From Spongilla lacustris (taxonomy: Eukaryota > Porifera > Demospongiae > Spongillida > Spongillidae), in contig OX442415.1 in assembly GCA_949361645.1 (NCBI GenBank), forward strand, positions 2,364,713 through 2,428,712: a stretch of DNA of 64,000 bases. The letters are read 5' to 3'. The notes under the pieces were generated by a model, which saw only the letters and a program-made list of their open reading frames with translations, ran no database searches and was not told the origin of the DNA. The translations under genes and the position numbers were made by a program. This document shows, piece after piece, positions 1-13,611 of this stretch. Within the stretch, counting starts at the first letter, position 1, and the number at the start of each line of letters is the position of its first letter.

Positions 1-3000
1 CAATTGGTGTAGGTACCATATCCATCATAACAGGTGCCTCCATTTTGACAGGTAGCTAGAATACAATAATTGATGTCATTGGAACAGTTTGTTCCATTGA
101 ATCCTGGTGCACATGTACAATTGGTGTAGGTACCATATCCATCATTACAGGTACCTCCATTTAGACAAGTGGTTGGAGTACAATAATTGATGTCATTGGA
201 ACAGTTCGTCCCATTGAGTCCTGGTGCACATGTACAATTGGTGAAGGTACCATATCCATCAAAACAGGTGCCTCCATTTAGACAGGTAGCTAGAGTACAA
301 TAGTTGATGTCATTAGAACAGTTTGTTCCATTGAAGCCTGGTGCACATGTACAATTGGTGTAGGTACCATATCCATCATAACAGGTACCGCCATTTAGAC
401 AAGTGGTTGGAGTACAATAGTTGATGTCATTGGAACAGTTTGTTCCATTGAAGCCTGGTGCACATGTACAATTGGTGTAGGTACCATATCCATCATAGCA
501 GGTACCTCCATTTAGACAAGTGGTTGGAGTACAATAGTTGATATCATTGGAACAGTTTGTTCCATTGAATCCTGGTGCACATGTACAATTGGTGAAGGTA
601 CCATATCCATCATAACAGGTGCCTCCATTTAGACAGGCAGCTAGAGTACAATAGTTAATGTCATTGGAACAGTTTTTTCCATTGAATCCTGGTGCACATG
701 TACAATTGGTGTAGATACCATATCCATCATAACAGGTACCTCCATTTAGACAAGTGGTTGGAGTACAATAGTTGATGTCATTGGAACAGTTTGTTCCATT
801 GAATCCTGGTGCACATGTACAATTGGTGAAGGTACCATATCCATCATAACAGGTGCCTCCATTTAGACAGGTAGCTAGAGTACAATAGTTGATGTCATTG
901 GAACAGTTTGTTCCATTGAATCCTGGTGCACATGTACAATTGGTGTAGATACCATATCCATCATAACAGGTACCTCCATTTAGACAAGTGGTTGGAGTAC
1001 AATAGTTGATGTCATTGAAACAGTTTGTTCCATTGAATCCTGGTGCACATGTACAATTGGTGTAGATACCATATCCATCATAACAGATACCTCCATTTAG
1101 ACAAGTGGTTGGAGTACAATAGTTGATGTCATTGGAACAGTTCGTCCTATTGAAGCCTGGTGCACATGTACAATTGGTGTAGGTACCATATCCATCATAA
1201 CAGGTGCCTCCATTTAGACAAGTGGTTGGAGTGCAATAGTTGATGTCATTAGAACAGTTTGTTCCATTGAGTCCTGGTGCACATGTACAATTGGTGAAGG
1301 TACCATATCCATCATAACAGGTGCCTCCATTTTGACAGGTAGCTAGAGTACAATAATTGATGTCATTGGAACAGTTTGTCCCATTGAAGCCTGGTGCACA
1401 TGTACAATTGGTGAAGGTACCATATCCATCATAACAGGTGCCTCCATTTAGACAGGCAGCTAGAGTACAATAGTTGATGTCATTGGAACAGTTTGTTCCA
1501 TTGAATCCTGGTGCACATGTACAATTGGTGTAGATACCATATCCATCATAGCAGGTACCTCCATTTAGACAAGTGGTTGGAGTACAATAGTTGATGTCAT
1601 TGGAACAGTTTGTTCCATTGAATCCTGGTGCACATGTACAATTTTTGAAGGTACCATATCCATCATAACAGGTGCCTCCATTTAGACAGGTAGCTAGAGT
1701 ACAATAGTTGATGTCATTGGAACAGTTTGTTCCATTGAATCCTGGTGCACATGTACAATTGGTGTAGATACCATATCCATCATAACAGGTACCTCCATTT
1801 AGACAAGTGGTTGGAGTACAATAGTTGATGTCATTGAAACAGTTTGTTCCATTGAATCCTGGTGCACATGTACAATTGGTGTAGATACCATATCCATCAT
1901 AACAGATACCTCCATTTAGACAAGTGGTTGGAGTACAATAGTTGATGTCATTGGAACAGTTCGTCCCATTGAAGCCTGGTGCACATGTACAATTGGTGTA
2001 GGTACCATATCCATCGTAACAGGTGCCTCCATTTAGACAAGTGGTTGGAGTGCAATAGTTGATGTCATTAGAACAGTTTGTTCCATTGAGTCCTGGTGCA
2101 CATGTACAATTGGTGAAGGTACCATATCCATCATAACAGGTGCCTCCATTTAGACAGGTAGCTAGAGTACAATAGTTGATGTCATTGGAACAGTTTGTTC
2201 CATTGAAGCCTGGTGCGCATGTACAATTGGTGAAGGTACCATATCCATCAAAACAGGTGCCTCCATTTAGACAGGTAGCTAGAGTACAATAGTTGATGTC
2301 ATTGGAACAGTTTGTTCCATTGAAGCCTGGTGCACATGTACAATTGGTGTAGGTACCATATCCATCATAGCAGGTACCTCCATTTAGACAAGTGGTTGGA
2401 GTACAATAGTTGATATCATTGGAACAGTTTGCCCCATTGAAGCCTGGTGCACATGTACAATTGGTGAAGGTACCATATCCATCAAAACAGGTGCCTCCAT
2501 TTAGACAGGTAGCTAGAGTACAATAGTTGATGTCATTGGAACAGTTTGTTCCATTGAAGCCTGGTGCACATGTACAATTGGTGTAGGTACCATATCCATC
2601 ATTACAGGTACCTCCATTTAGACAAGTGGTTGGAGTACAATAGTTGATGTAATTGGAACAGTTCATCTCATTGAAGCCTGGTGCACATGTACAATTTGTG
2701 TAAGTACCATATCCATCATAACAGGTTCCTCCATTTAGACAAGTGGTTGGAGTACAATAGTTGATATCATTGGAACAGTTTGTTCCATTGAATCCTGGTG
2801 CACATGTACAATTGGTGAAGGTACCATATCCATCATAACAGGTGCCTCCATTTTGACAGGTAGCTAGAGTACAATAATTGATGTCATTGGAACAGTTTGT
2901 TCCATTGAATCCTGGTGCACATGTACAATTGGTGTAGGTACCATATCCATCATAACAGGTACCTCCATTTAGACAAGTGGTTGGAGTACAATAGTTGATG

Positions 3001-6000
3001 TCATTGGAACAGTTCGTCCCATTGAAGCCTGATGCACATGTACAATTGGTGAAGGTACCATATCCATCATAACAGGTGCCTCCATTTTGACAGGTAGCTA
3101 GAGTACAATAGTTGATGTCATTGGAACAGTTTGTTCCATTGAAGCCTGGTGCACATGTACAATTGGTGTAGGTACCATATCCATCATAGCAGGTACCTCC
3201 ATTTAGACAAGTGGTTGGAGTACAATAGTTGATGTCATTGGAACAGTTTGTTCCATTGAAGCCTGGTGCACATGTACAATTGGTGTAGGTATCATATCCA
3301 TCATAACAGGTGCCTCCATTTAGACAAGTGGTTGGAGTACAATAGTTGATATCATCGGAACAGTTTGTTCCATTGAATCCTGGTGCACATGTACAATTGG
3401 TGTAGGTATTATATCCATCATAACAGGTGCCTCCATTTAGACAAGTGGTTGGAGTGCAATAGTTGATGTCATTAGAACAGTTTGTTCCATTGAATCCTGC
3501 TGCACATGTACAATTCGTGAAGGTACCATATCCATCATAACAGGTGCCTCCATTTAGACAAGTGGTTGGAGTACAATAGTTGATGTCATTGAAACAGTTT
3601 GTTCCATTGAATCCTGGTGCACATGTACAATTGGTGAAGGTACCATATCCATCATAACAGGTGCCTCCATTTTGACAGGTAGCTAGAGTACAATAGTTGA
3701 TGTCATTGGAACAGTTTGTTCCATTGAATCCTGGTGCACATGTACAATTGGTGAAGGTACCATATCCATCATAACAGGTACCTCCATTTAGACAAGTGGT
3801 TGGAGTACAATAGTTGATGTCATTGGAACAGTTCGTCCCATTGAAGCCTGGTGCACATGTACAATTGGTGAAGGTACCATATCCATCAAAACAGGTGCCT
3901 CCATTTAGACAGGTAGCTAGAGTACAATAGTTGATGTCATTGGAACAGTTTGTTCCATTGAATCCTGGTGCACATGTACAATTGGTGTAGGTACTATATC
4001 CATCATAGCAGGTACCTCCATTTAGGCAAGTGGTTGGAGTACAATAGTTGATGTCATTGGAACAGTTCGTCCCATTGAAGCCTGGTGCACATGTACAATT
4101 GGTGTAGGTACCATATCCATCATAACAGGTGCCTCCATTTAGACAAGTGGTTGGAGTACAATAGTTGATATCATTGGAACAGTTTGTCCCATTGAATCCT
4201 GGTGCACATGTACAATTGGTGTAGGTACCATATCCATCATAACAGGTGCCTCCATTTAGACAAGTGGTTGGAGTGCAATAGTTGATGTCATTAGAACAGT
4301 TTGTTCCATTGAATCCTGGTGCACATGTACAATTCGTGAAGGTACCATATCCATCATAACAGGTGCCTCCATTTAGACAAGTGGTTGGAGTACAATAGTT
4401 GATGTCATTGGAACAGTTTGTTCCATTGAATCCTGGTGCACATGTACAATTGGTGAAGGTACCATATCCATCATAACAGGTGCCTCCATTTTGACAGGTA
4501 GCTAGAGTACAATAGTTGATGTCATTGGAACAGTTTGTTCCATTGAATCCTGGTGCACATGTACAATTGGTGTAGGTACCATATCCATCATAACAGGTAC
4601 CTCCATTTAGACAAGTGGTTGGAGTACAATAGTTGATGTCATTAGAACAGTTCGTCCCATTGAAGCCTGGTGCACATGTACAATTGGTGAAGGTACCATA
4701 TCCATCAAAACAGGTGCCTCCATTTAGACAGGTAGCTAGAGTACAATAGTTGATGTCATTGGAACAGTTTGTTCCATTGAATCCTGGTGCACATGTACAA
4801 TTGGTGTAGGTACTATATCCATCATAGCAGGTACCTCCATTTAGGCAAGTGGTTGGAGTACAATAGTTGATGTCATTGGAACAGTTCGTCCCATTGAAGC
4901 CTGGTGCACATGTACAATTGGTGTAGGTACCATATCCATCATAACAGGTGCCTCCATTTAGACAAGTGGTTGGAGTACAATGGTTGATATCATTGGAACA
5001 GTTTGTCCCATTGAATCCTGGTGCACATGTACAATTGGTGTAGGTACCATATCCATCATAACAGGTGCCTCCATTTAGACAAGTGGTTGGAGTGCAATAG
5101 TTGATGTCATTAGAACAGTTTGTTCCATTGAAGCCTGGTGCACATGTGCAATTAATGTAGGTACCATATCCATCATAACAGGTGCCTCCATTTAGACAGG
5201 TAGCTAGAGTACAATAGTTGATGTCAATTGAACAGTTTGTTCCATTGAATCCTGGTGCACATGTGCAATTGGTGTAGGTACCATATCCATCAAAACAGGT
5301 ACCTCCATTTAGACAAGTGGTTGGAGTACAATAGTTGATATCATTAGAACAGTTTGTCCCATTGAAGCCTGGTGCACATGTACAATTGGTGAAGGTACCA
5401 TATCCATCAAAACAGGTGCCTCCATTTAGACAGGTAGCTAGAGTACAATAGTTGATGTCATTGGAACAGTTTGTTCCATTGAATCCTGGTGCACATGTAC
5501 AATTGGTGAAGGTACCATATCCATCATAACAGGTACCTCCATTTAGACAAGTGGTTGGAGTACAATAGTTGATGTCATTGGAACAGTTCGTCCCATTGAA
5601 GCCTGGTGCACATGTACAATTGGTGAAGGTACCATATCCATCAAAACAGGTGCCTCCATTTAGACAGGTAGCTAGAGTACAATAGTTGATGTCATTGGAA
5701 CAGTTTGTTCCATTGAATCCTGGTGCACATGTACAATTGGTGTAGGTACTATATCCATCATAGCAGGTACCTCCATTTAGGCAAGTGGTTGGAGTACAAT
5801 AGTTGATGTCATTGGAACAGTTCGTCCCATTGAAGCCTGGTGCACATGTACAATTGGTGTAGGTACCATATCCATCATAACAGGTGCCTCCATTTAGACA
5901 AGTGGTTGGAGTACAATAGTTGATATCATTGGAACAGTTTGTCCCATTGAATCCTGGTGCACATGTACAATTGGTGTAGGTACCATATCCATCATAACAG

Positions 6001-7880
6001 GTGCCTCCATTTAGACAAGTGGTTGGAGTGCAATAGTTGATGTCATTAGAACAGTTTGTTCCATTGAATCCTGGTGCACATGTACAATTCGTGAAGGTAC
6101 CATATCCATCATAACAGGTGCCTCCATTTAGACAAGTGGTTGGAGTACAATAGTTGATGTCATTGGAACAGTTTGTTCCATTGAATCCTGGTGCACATGT
6201 ACAATTGGTGAAGGTACCATATCCATCATAACAGGTGCCTCCATTTTGACAGGTAGCTAGAGTACAATAGTTGATGTCATTGGAACAGTTTGTTCCATTG
6301 AATCCTGGTGCACATGTACAATTGGTGTAGGTACCATATCCATCATAACAGGTACCTCCATTTAGACAAGTGGTTGGAGTACAATAGTTGATGTCATTAG
6401 AACAGTTCGTCCCATTGAAGCCTGGTGCACATGTACAATTGGTGAAGGTACCATATCCATCAAAACAGGTGCCTCCATTTAGACAGGTAGCTAGAGTACA
6501 ATAGTTGATGTCATTGGAACAGTTTGTTCCATTGAATCCTGGTGCACATGTACAATTGGTGTAGGTACTATATCCATCATAGCAGGTACCTCCATTTAGG
6601 CAAGTGGTTGGAGTACAATAGTTGATGTCATTGGAACAGTTCGTCCCATTGAAGCCTGGTGCACATGTACAATTGGTGTAGGTACCATATCCATCATAAC
6701 AGGTGCCTCCATTTAGACAAGTGGTTGGAGTACAATGGTTGATATCATTGGAACAGTTTGTCCCATTGAATCCTGGTGCACATGTACAATTGGTGTAGGT
6801 ACCATATCCATCATAACAGGTGCCTCCATTTAGACAAGTGGTTGGAGTGCAATAGTTGATGTCATTAGAACAGTTTGTTCCATTGAAGCCTGGTGCACAT
6901 GTGCAATTAATGTAGGTACCATATCCATCATAACAGGTGCCTCCATTTAGACAGGTAGCTAGAGTACAATAGTTGATGTCAATTGAACAGTTTGTTCCAT
7001 TGAATCCTGGTGCACATGTGCAATTGGTGTAGGTACCATATCCATCAAAACAGGTACCTCCATTTAGACAAGTGGTTGGAGTACAATAGTTGATATCATT
7101 AGAACAGTTTGTCCCATTGAAGCCTGGTGCACATGTACAATTGGTGAAGGTACCATATCCATCAAAACAGGTGCCTCCATTTAGACAGGTAGCTAGAGTA
7201 CAATAGTTGATGTCATTGGAACAGTTTGTTCCATTGAATCCTGGTGCACATGTACAATTGGTGTAGGTACTATATCCATCATAGCAGGTACCTCCATTTT
7301 GGCAAGTGGTTGGAGTACAATAGTTGATGTCATTGGAACAGTTCGTCCCATTGAAGCCTGGTGCACATGTACAATTGGTGTAGGTACCATATCCATCATA
7401 ACAGGTGCCTCCATTTAGACAAGTGGTTGGAGTACAATAGTTGATATCATTGGAACAGTTTGTTCCATTGAATCCTGATGCACATGTACAATTGGTGTAG
7501 GTACCATATCCATCATAACATGTGCCTCCATTTAGACAAGTGGTTGGAGTGCAATAGTTGATGTCATTAGAACAGTTTGTTCCATTGAAGCCTGGTGCAC
7601 ATGTGCAATTAATGTAGGTACCATATCCATCATAACAGGTGCCTCCATTTAGACAGGTAGCTAGAGTACAATAGTTGATGTCAATTGAACAGTTTGTTCC
7701 ATTGAATCCTGGTGCACATGTGCAATTGGTGTAGGTACCATATCCATCAAAACAGGTACCTCCATTTAGACAAGTGGTTGGAGTACAATAGTTGATATCA
7801 TTGGAACAGTTTGTCGCATTGAAGCCTGGTGCACATGTACAATAGGTGTTGTTATCATATTCATTATAACAGGTGCCTCC
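1..7880. repeat. 117-bp coding tandem repeat with a higher-order 819-bp (7-unit) period
   Basis: The unit is exactly 117 bp (39 codons). Marker variants recur at multiples of 117. The variant gtactatatccatcatagc starts at 3991, 4810, 5746, 6565 and 7267 (spacings 819, 936, 819, 702). cacatgtgcaattaatgtag starts near 5141, 6896 and 7598 (spacings 1755, 702). gtcattgaaacag recurs at 1011 and 1830 (819). Blocks of about seven units have therefore been duplicated as wholes, on top of the single-unit array. Confidence 0.93.
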
Positions 7881-7909
7881 ATTTAGACAATTTTTGACCT
7901 GGCATATAT
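1..7909 (-). CDS. Giant exon of ~67 tandem EGF-like domains (partial, runs off left edge)
   Basis: On the minus strand this stretch appears open in one frame but carries no in-frame ATG, so it is an internal exon. Its 5' end is an acceptor (CTTCTAG) at 7910-7911, phase 1. Every 39 residues show six cysteines spaced as in EGF: C-x4-C-x5-C-x9-C-x1-C-x8-C. Typical pieces are NGGTCYDGYGTYTNCTC and CAPGFNGTNCSNDINYC. The DINxC start resembles calcium-binding EGF. Each repeat carries N-glycosylation sequons (NGT, NCS, NCT). Variation between copies is mostly synonymous or conservative (Y/F, CILA/CTPT/CTLA). The most upstream copy (7830-7909) is the most divergent. EGF arrays of this kind are extracellular adhesion or receptor modules; the ligand is unknown. 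The C-terminus and any membrane anchor lie outside the window. Confidence 0.88.
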
Positions 7910-7968
7910 CTAGAAGGAGGGGGAGAGGTACTTTGCATTTAATGAACACCAACTGAGAAGTAACTCAC

Positions 7969-8346
7969 CGATTACTGTAACACCAACATTGTTTGCCCCA
8001 ATGATGGTAGATGGCGGTACCAGAATCTGAAGGTGGAAGGTGTAGGATGTTGCTATAGAACTTTTTTTTTTGTAGTAAACACTATCCATTATTGTATAGT
8101 CTGCTAAATTTGAAATTCTGTGACTGTACACATCAGAGTTGTGAGATGTGAAAGCAAGTAAGTTAGATCCGTCCACTGCATTGTCCACACTACTGGTAAT
8201 GAGAACAAACACAGTTGAAATTAGTCCAACCCTCATTGGATTTATATACAGAGTGAAGTTGAATAGAATTGTCCCATTTGGAGCTATATTTAGAAACTCA
8301 TTTTCATAGAAGGTTGCATTGAAATATGCTGCGTAGGAGTTGGGCA
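7969..8346 (-). CDS. Exon of the EGF gene: ~125-residue extracellular domain of unknown family
   Basis: The exon is bounded by an acceptor (TTAAACAG) and a GTGAGT donor, phase 1 at its start. It encodes about 125 residues rich in alternating hydrophobic and polar positions, with N-glycosylation sites (NAT, NGT, NFT), looking like a beta-sandwich: segments such as FNFTLYINPMRVGLISTVFV and YTFHLQILVPP. There are no cysteines apart from the one at the exon start. I do not recognise the family. It sits between a Cys-rich exon and the EGF array, in the same phase, so it belongs to the same modular receptor. Confidence 0.6.
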
Positions 8347-8406
8347 CTGTTTAATGAGATGAAAAACATCAGCTTTAAGAACTTAATTTGGTTCTTTTGC
8401 ACTCAC

Positions 8407-8502
8407 ATGGAACACACAATCTAGTGGTGTAGTTTCCATAGTAGTAAGGTGGACATGAGGCCACACATGCGGTCCCATTCCAGTACTGAGATGCTGTGCA
8501 CA
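8407..8502 (-). CDS. Exon of the EGF gene: short Cys-rich module
   Basis: A 96-bp exon with acceptor GTCTGCAG and donor GTGAGT, phase 1 on both sides. It encodes about 32 residues with cysteines in VCTASQYWNGTACVASC and LCVPC, similar to the small Cys-rich repeats that precede EGF domains in other metazoan surface proteins. NGT and NYT are glycosylation sequons. The exact family is not recognised. Confidence 0.6.
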
Positions 8503-9196
8503 CTGCAGACAAAAACATATTGTTAGAAATGCATTCATTGATGTCTGCAATGACATTGGGGAACATAATAATTATGGAATTAATAATTTCATGATTGCAG
8601 ATTTTGTTATTCACAGTCAATGTGTAACAATCCAACAAGATCTAAAATATTTCGAACTGGTGTTTGAGCAATAGTTTGGAAAAGCTCTGCTATATATAAA
8701 TGTTTGTGTTTTGACTTATTGGTTATTATTCATTGATAAAGGTGTCATTGTACTGCCATATACCATTGTTTACGGGTACCACTACTGTATATGCATGTTT
8801 CAAGTAGCTGCTATAATTTCATAAGCAGTCACCATGCTTTGTTTTCTGATTGGTATTATTAGGAGCTGATCAGTCGTACGTTTCATTAGATTTGTGTTAT
8901 TAGAGCTCTGATTATTTTGGGAAAATACAGATACAGTAACAGTTTGAGGCTGGTTAGGTATCTTTGGTATTTTTGGACCTTATCTATGATTCTGTAAATA
9001 GTATACCCATTTTGCAAAATTTAGTCATTTAAAATTCATATTGTGATTTACACTAACACCAAAAAAACTGCTAAGTATTCTATGAGGTAAAATTGGACTC
9101 ATCTTGCATGAAGGTATTGGAGAGCATTTTTTAATTTTATTGGAAAGCAATTTTTATCATGGACACTGGTGTGAGGTATAACAGTCACAGACATAC

Positions 9197-9304
9197 CACT
9201 GCAGGTTCCATTCTGCATCTCATAGCCAACTGAACATGTGACTGTGCAATTTGATCCTGTACCCTCACATATATTTGAGCAATTTACTCCTGTGCAGTTT
9301 TGAC
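9197..9304 (-). CDS. Exon of the EGF gene: Cys-rich EGF/sushi-like module
   Basis: A 108-bp exon with acceptor ACCATAG and donor GTATGT, phase 1 on both sides. It encodes the six-cysteine segment seen in QNCTGVNCSNICEGTGSNC and VTCSVGYEMQNGTC. The xCSVGYEMxNGTC ending resembles the C-terminal half of sushi or EGF-like modules. Several N-glycosylation sequons are present. Confidence 0.55.
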
Positions 9305-9356
9305 CTATGGTTGAGTGCAAAATAGCATGTGACCAAACTAACATTTTAGAACTCAC

Positions 9357-9455
9357 TCTCTGTCATCTGAATCAAGGTATTGGTATCACAACAGCAATTG
9401 CAGTTTGTTGTTGAAGTGAGGCAAGTTCGTGAACATTGTTGACTGCGTGTAATGC
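9357..9455 (-). CDS. Exon of the EGF gene: Cys-rich module, possibly thrombospondin-type
   Basis: A 99-bp exon with acceptor TCCTCAG and donor GTGAGT, phase 1 on both sides. It encodes a segment starting ITRSQQCSRTCLTSTTNC followed by CCCDT. The arrangement TRSxxCSRTC recalls the start of a thrombospondin type 1 repeat but lacks the tryptophans, so the assignment is tentative. It is the most upstream exon of this cluster that I can support before the Ig exons at 14.3 kb. Confidence 0.5.
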
Positions 9456-10935
9456 CTGAGGAGAATATGAAATTTTGGATAACGTTGGGTTTTATATAGC
9501 GACAGACAACAAATATTGATTAGGACAAGGAAGAATAGTAAAAAGAAAGCGTAGTATTATTCTGTCCAGCAAGACTTAAAGAATAAAATTGTGTCTTTTA
9601 GAAACAGTTACACTTGTCCAATTTGAACATCGCATAAAACAGAAGTATTAGATACTTTATTTATCTTAGGCATTCAGTTTCAAAATTGTATTATTTGTAG
9701 GATACGTCAGAGGAACTATTGTTATTTACAAGGATGAACACATTACGCAAAAAATGAAAGCGCTTGACGAATGGAATTATTTCATTTAGCTAATCCATTT
9801 CTGTACGCTCTTTACTGGTAGTGAAGCCACATGGATAAATGCACGTGATATGAAGATTAATGCCGACAATACAATGGCTGAAATCTGTACTAATGACGAA
9901 GCCTTCACATGTCAGCGCAAGGCTGTATTGTAATTTGGGATAATCAAATTTAGCCTCTGTTCTTAATGTACAGAGCAGCCAAGATCGACAGGGTATTACC
10001 GACACAGGAAAAAAACGCGTGGAATCAATTCTTGATTTTCAATTGATTTGTCATTACATTCTGTACCACACATGACTGGGGCTCTTGTATAAGGATTTCT
10101 TTCTACCTTTCCTATTTTTATTTGCAGTTATGTTAGTTAGCCAAAATTCATTGCTTCATGTAGTTACCATATAAGGTTTGACTAACATGTAATCTAACAT
10201 GATGTTTGCATGTATGAGTATTTATGTGACAGCTGGAAGCACTGCAGACACATAAAAAGGGGTGGATTGGTGTTTTGTGTTCTCATGAGTTCATACACCC
10301 AAGGATTATCAGGAGGACATTGCAGGAATATAGCACATATCTCCTCATTCTTCAACACTGCAACAATTTTAAAAAAACTTTTACACATAATTGCTCTTAG
10401 CTATACATGTGTGTTCTGGTTTGTAGTTTGTTTTTGTCCTTATATATATTATATAATATTTATATCATCTAGAAGAGTGGCTTTATAAATAGAGCCTATA
10501 CATACATTACCACTATATGGGAACTGTCAATGGACAAGTGGATGGCTGTTTCTATCTAGTTCTTTCACTCGTTATAGGGCACCTCTCTGTGTTAACCAAA
10601 TTACACACATGGATGACATCATCAAATCAATGTTTTAGACAATTGTTTATTTTTTGACATTGTGTCTATAACAGTCCAACTGCCATGAGCTGGGTTATAT
10701 AGTATTGCCACAGAAGTGACGGGGAGGTGGAGAAGTGTGGAAGTCATTGACACATTCCTTGCTTCTATCAGATGGTGATTAAGCATCAGATGCATCATGC
10801 ATGGAGACCAAGCTGCTGGTATAAACATATAGATTGTACAAGGATAGTCAATCCCCTCTCCACAACTGACATTACAATGTGCATGTATGGCTCCAAAAAA
10901 ATTCAAACTTATACAGGACACATACATGTATGCAC
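9456..10935. other. Non-coding stretch, nothing recognised
   Basis: AT-rich sequence with short chance ORFs only. If the Ig exons (14.3-17.3 kb) and the EGF exons are one gene, this is part of an intron; otherwise it is intergenic. Confidence 0.4.
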
Positions 10936-11638
10936 TTATTTGGTACGGTTAATCCTTCTATTCGATTCATCTATTGCTTTTATGCAACCTATCCACACTT
11001 GTTCCACTTTTTCACCAACTTCACAGGGGTACATGTACATTGTGGCCTCTTTCACTGACTGCATTCGCACTTCGTCTAGCTTCTTTTTGTTTTTACCATT
11101 GACATTTGAGGTCTTTCTCTCCTCCTCTGTGAATAGGCTTCTTACCAAGTTTGCTGAGAAGTTCACCCTTGAACAACTTTTTGATTTGATAGCGGCTAAA
11201 AATCCAGCTGAGCAAGTCACTGTTATGCCAGCATCTGGACTGCTACTTGTAGTAGGCCTGCTCTCGTGTTGGTCAGGTATACATGGTATGGATGAGATCA
11301 CAGGTGTACTTATATCTACTTGCAATGTCTGCTGAAATTCCGGCATTGTCACAGTTTCAAGAGTAGATTGCTCTGACAATGGTGATGACTGGGATTGATC
11401 GTAATTGGATTGTGGATTTAAAAAAAATGATGGCTGTTATTAAGGGGTGGAAATAAGTATAAAATGTGCTCAAGCATAACAGTGATAATACCTCAAAAAC
11501 TGGATCAAGCAGTACGTCCACACTCTTCTTTACATCTGCAACCATTAACTTCGTTTCTGACAGCTTCCCATTCAACTCCAGCGCACTTTGTTTTGAAGCT
11601 TCAATTTCAACTTTAAGGTTACTCACAGAAGAAAGAAC
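10936..11638 (-). CDS. BEN-domain protein (two 3' exons; 5' end not found)
   Basis: Two exons join in phase 0: 11638-11492 (acceptor TATATAG, donor GAG/GTATTA) and 11388-10936 (acceptor ATCCCAG), ending at a stop at 10936. The first encodes a heptad-like coiled coil (KVEIEASKQSALELNGKL). The second encodes a Ser/Thr-rich linker and then a BEN domain: NFSANLVRSLFTEEE, then TSNVNGKNKKKLDEVRM and a C-terminal amphipathic helix. BEN domains bind DNA or chromatin proteins in transcriptional regulators and also occur in some mobile elements and DNA viruses, so a domesticated or TE origin is possible. The upstream exon and promoter are not visible. The gene lies on the same strand between two receptor exon clusters, possibly nested. 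Confidence 0.62.
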
Positions 11639-13600
11639 CTATATACATGCATTGGGCACCACATAGTACTGAACTGGAGCTTGCGCATTATTTGCCAGGA
11701 AGACACATGCACGGGAATCCTTAAATGTGCTTTTAACAGCCCTGGTTTAAGAGCATGGTGACAAGGGATTTGCCGGAGTTGCATATATACAAATCGTTTT
11801 TGGCAAACGTACAGCATTTGCCGCTCTACGTAATTATATTTTGGCAACGATGTGAGTGTACGTGTTGTGCAGCACAAATTATGTAACAACAAATATAAGC
11901 TGCATGATGAAGGTTAAAAAAAGGGATGGTGTTGGTGTAAGAGATGATTCAGAACATGATAGGAGAAGAATTAAGCGACAGGCGAATAAGATATATACAT
12001 ACAGAACTGTTTATTCTGCGAGAAGGGGGAACAAGTTAAGAAGGTGAACTCCATTAAATCTTCACGCTTGATGCCGACATGCAGTAATGTGCGGGCTATA
12101 CGATTGCAGAACTAAATGATGTTCAACTTTTAGCCAGAATTGTAGGTTGCCGGTGATCTTATTGCAATGGAATTCGAAGTGAAGTACTATCTCAAATGCA
12201 TGCTTAATCTAAGAAAGCGCTATCGCAGACTAGTCAGATAATGATGCATGCAGGGGTTCATATTCAGTACGGAGAAAGTTATTGAGCCTCGTGTATTTGT
12301 TGAGTTGACAACCTACATTGAACAAATTGTAGCGGGTAGTTGTGCTCTAGCTGTCTGAGATCCATTCTCTTTATATATAGAAATCATGATACACATATTG
12401 CATGCAGGTAGCTCGAAAGAGTGTACTCGTGAGAAACGAGGAAAGGGTGTCCGTCGAAAGGTGTCAGGGCAAAAAAAATTAAGCTTCCAGGTAATTGATG
12501 GACTTTCTTCGTTTGTATTCCTGACCTCTGAAGTTGCAGGGATCATATGGCCACCAGATAAATCTGTCTACACTACGTCAGGTCAATATGATATAAATTC
12601 TAACAGACCCCGCGGCATGTTGGCCTGCAATCATGAGAAAGCAGACATTCCCATGTAATGCATACACTTGAACAGGGGAATAATAAAGTCAATTCTTATT
12701 TGTACTGTGGACAGATATGTCATTGTCATCTTAGTAGGTGCGTGTGCTAAGTTGGCTACAATTCAACCTTCAGCAGAATTCTGGGTTGCATTTGGCAAAG
12801 GCAAAAACTATATGATTGTGCCAGTCTTGGGCACCGTAACTCACAAACATTGGTAAAAGCAAGAAGTCAACCTGGAATGCATGGCAAGCCTGTATAAAAG
12901 TTACAGAAACTTTCACATACATGTGTATGTGGCTTGTTGAGGTTTTCAATCTTGTTTTCAAAAACTAGAGAGACTAATAGTTTTGATGTATGGAAAACCA
13001 GTCTGTAAATGAAGCTGGAATCAGCAGCTATTCCTTCTCCACTATAATTTGCATGGATCAAGAAGTGTGAATCATGGGTTCCAGTTTGGATTACTCTTCC
13101 AGAGGTATCAATAGCACACCGAGAACTGATACAGTGCACATGCAAAGAAGAATGTTTGAGATGCAAATGTATCAAATAAAATCGACCATTTTCACCACTT
13201 TGCAAGTGTATTTAATGAACAATACTGATACTTTTAATCACTATTAAATGAATGATACACAATGCATTTGCATGAAACCTATATCATATTTTGTTATACC
13301 CACAATGGTTCTCATTTTGTCCAGCATAGCATAATGTTGCCCTCATGGTTTTAAAAAATATTTCTTGGGGGGTGAGCAAACTTTTTGGTGGGCTTCTAGG
13401 CAATTGTTGATCAGCTAGAGCTAATGAATCTGTATGCAAAATTTGATGCTTTTATCCGCTTTGTAACGGTAATATCAATAAGCTACTTTACTATAGTCCA
13501 TTAATGAAAGCACCTGTTGAACACCATACATATCTCAAATTTGAACCTGTAAAGTAATTAAATTTGTAACTGTGCACAAAAAAAAATCAAGATTCAGATA
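11639..13600. other. Non-coding stretch, nothing recognised
   Basis: Several chance ORFs on both strands, none with a recognisable domain or coherent splice signals. It should contain the 5' exon(s) of the BEN gene, which I could not identify. Confidence 0.35.
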
Positions 13601-13611
13601 TATGGGAACCA

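Noticed and set aside
7193..7414. 73-codon minus-strand ORF in the EGF array
   Set aside because: Wrong frame: it reads the same DNA one base off the cysteine-rich EGF frame and exists only because a methionine occurs there.
1..7900. CRISPR-like array or non-coding satellite
   Set aside because: The 117-bp period translates into perfect six-cysteine EGF domains with conservative variation; the length and eukaryotic context exclude CRISPR.
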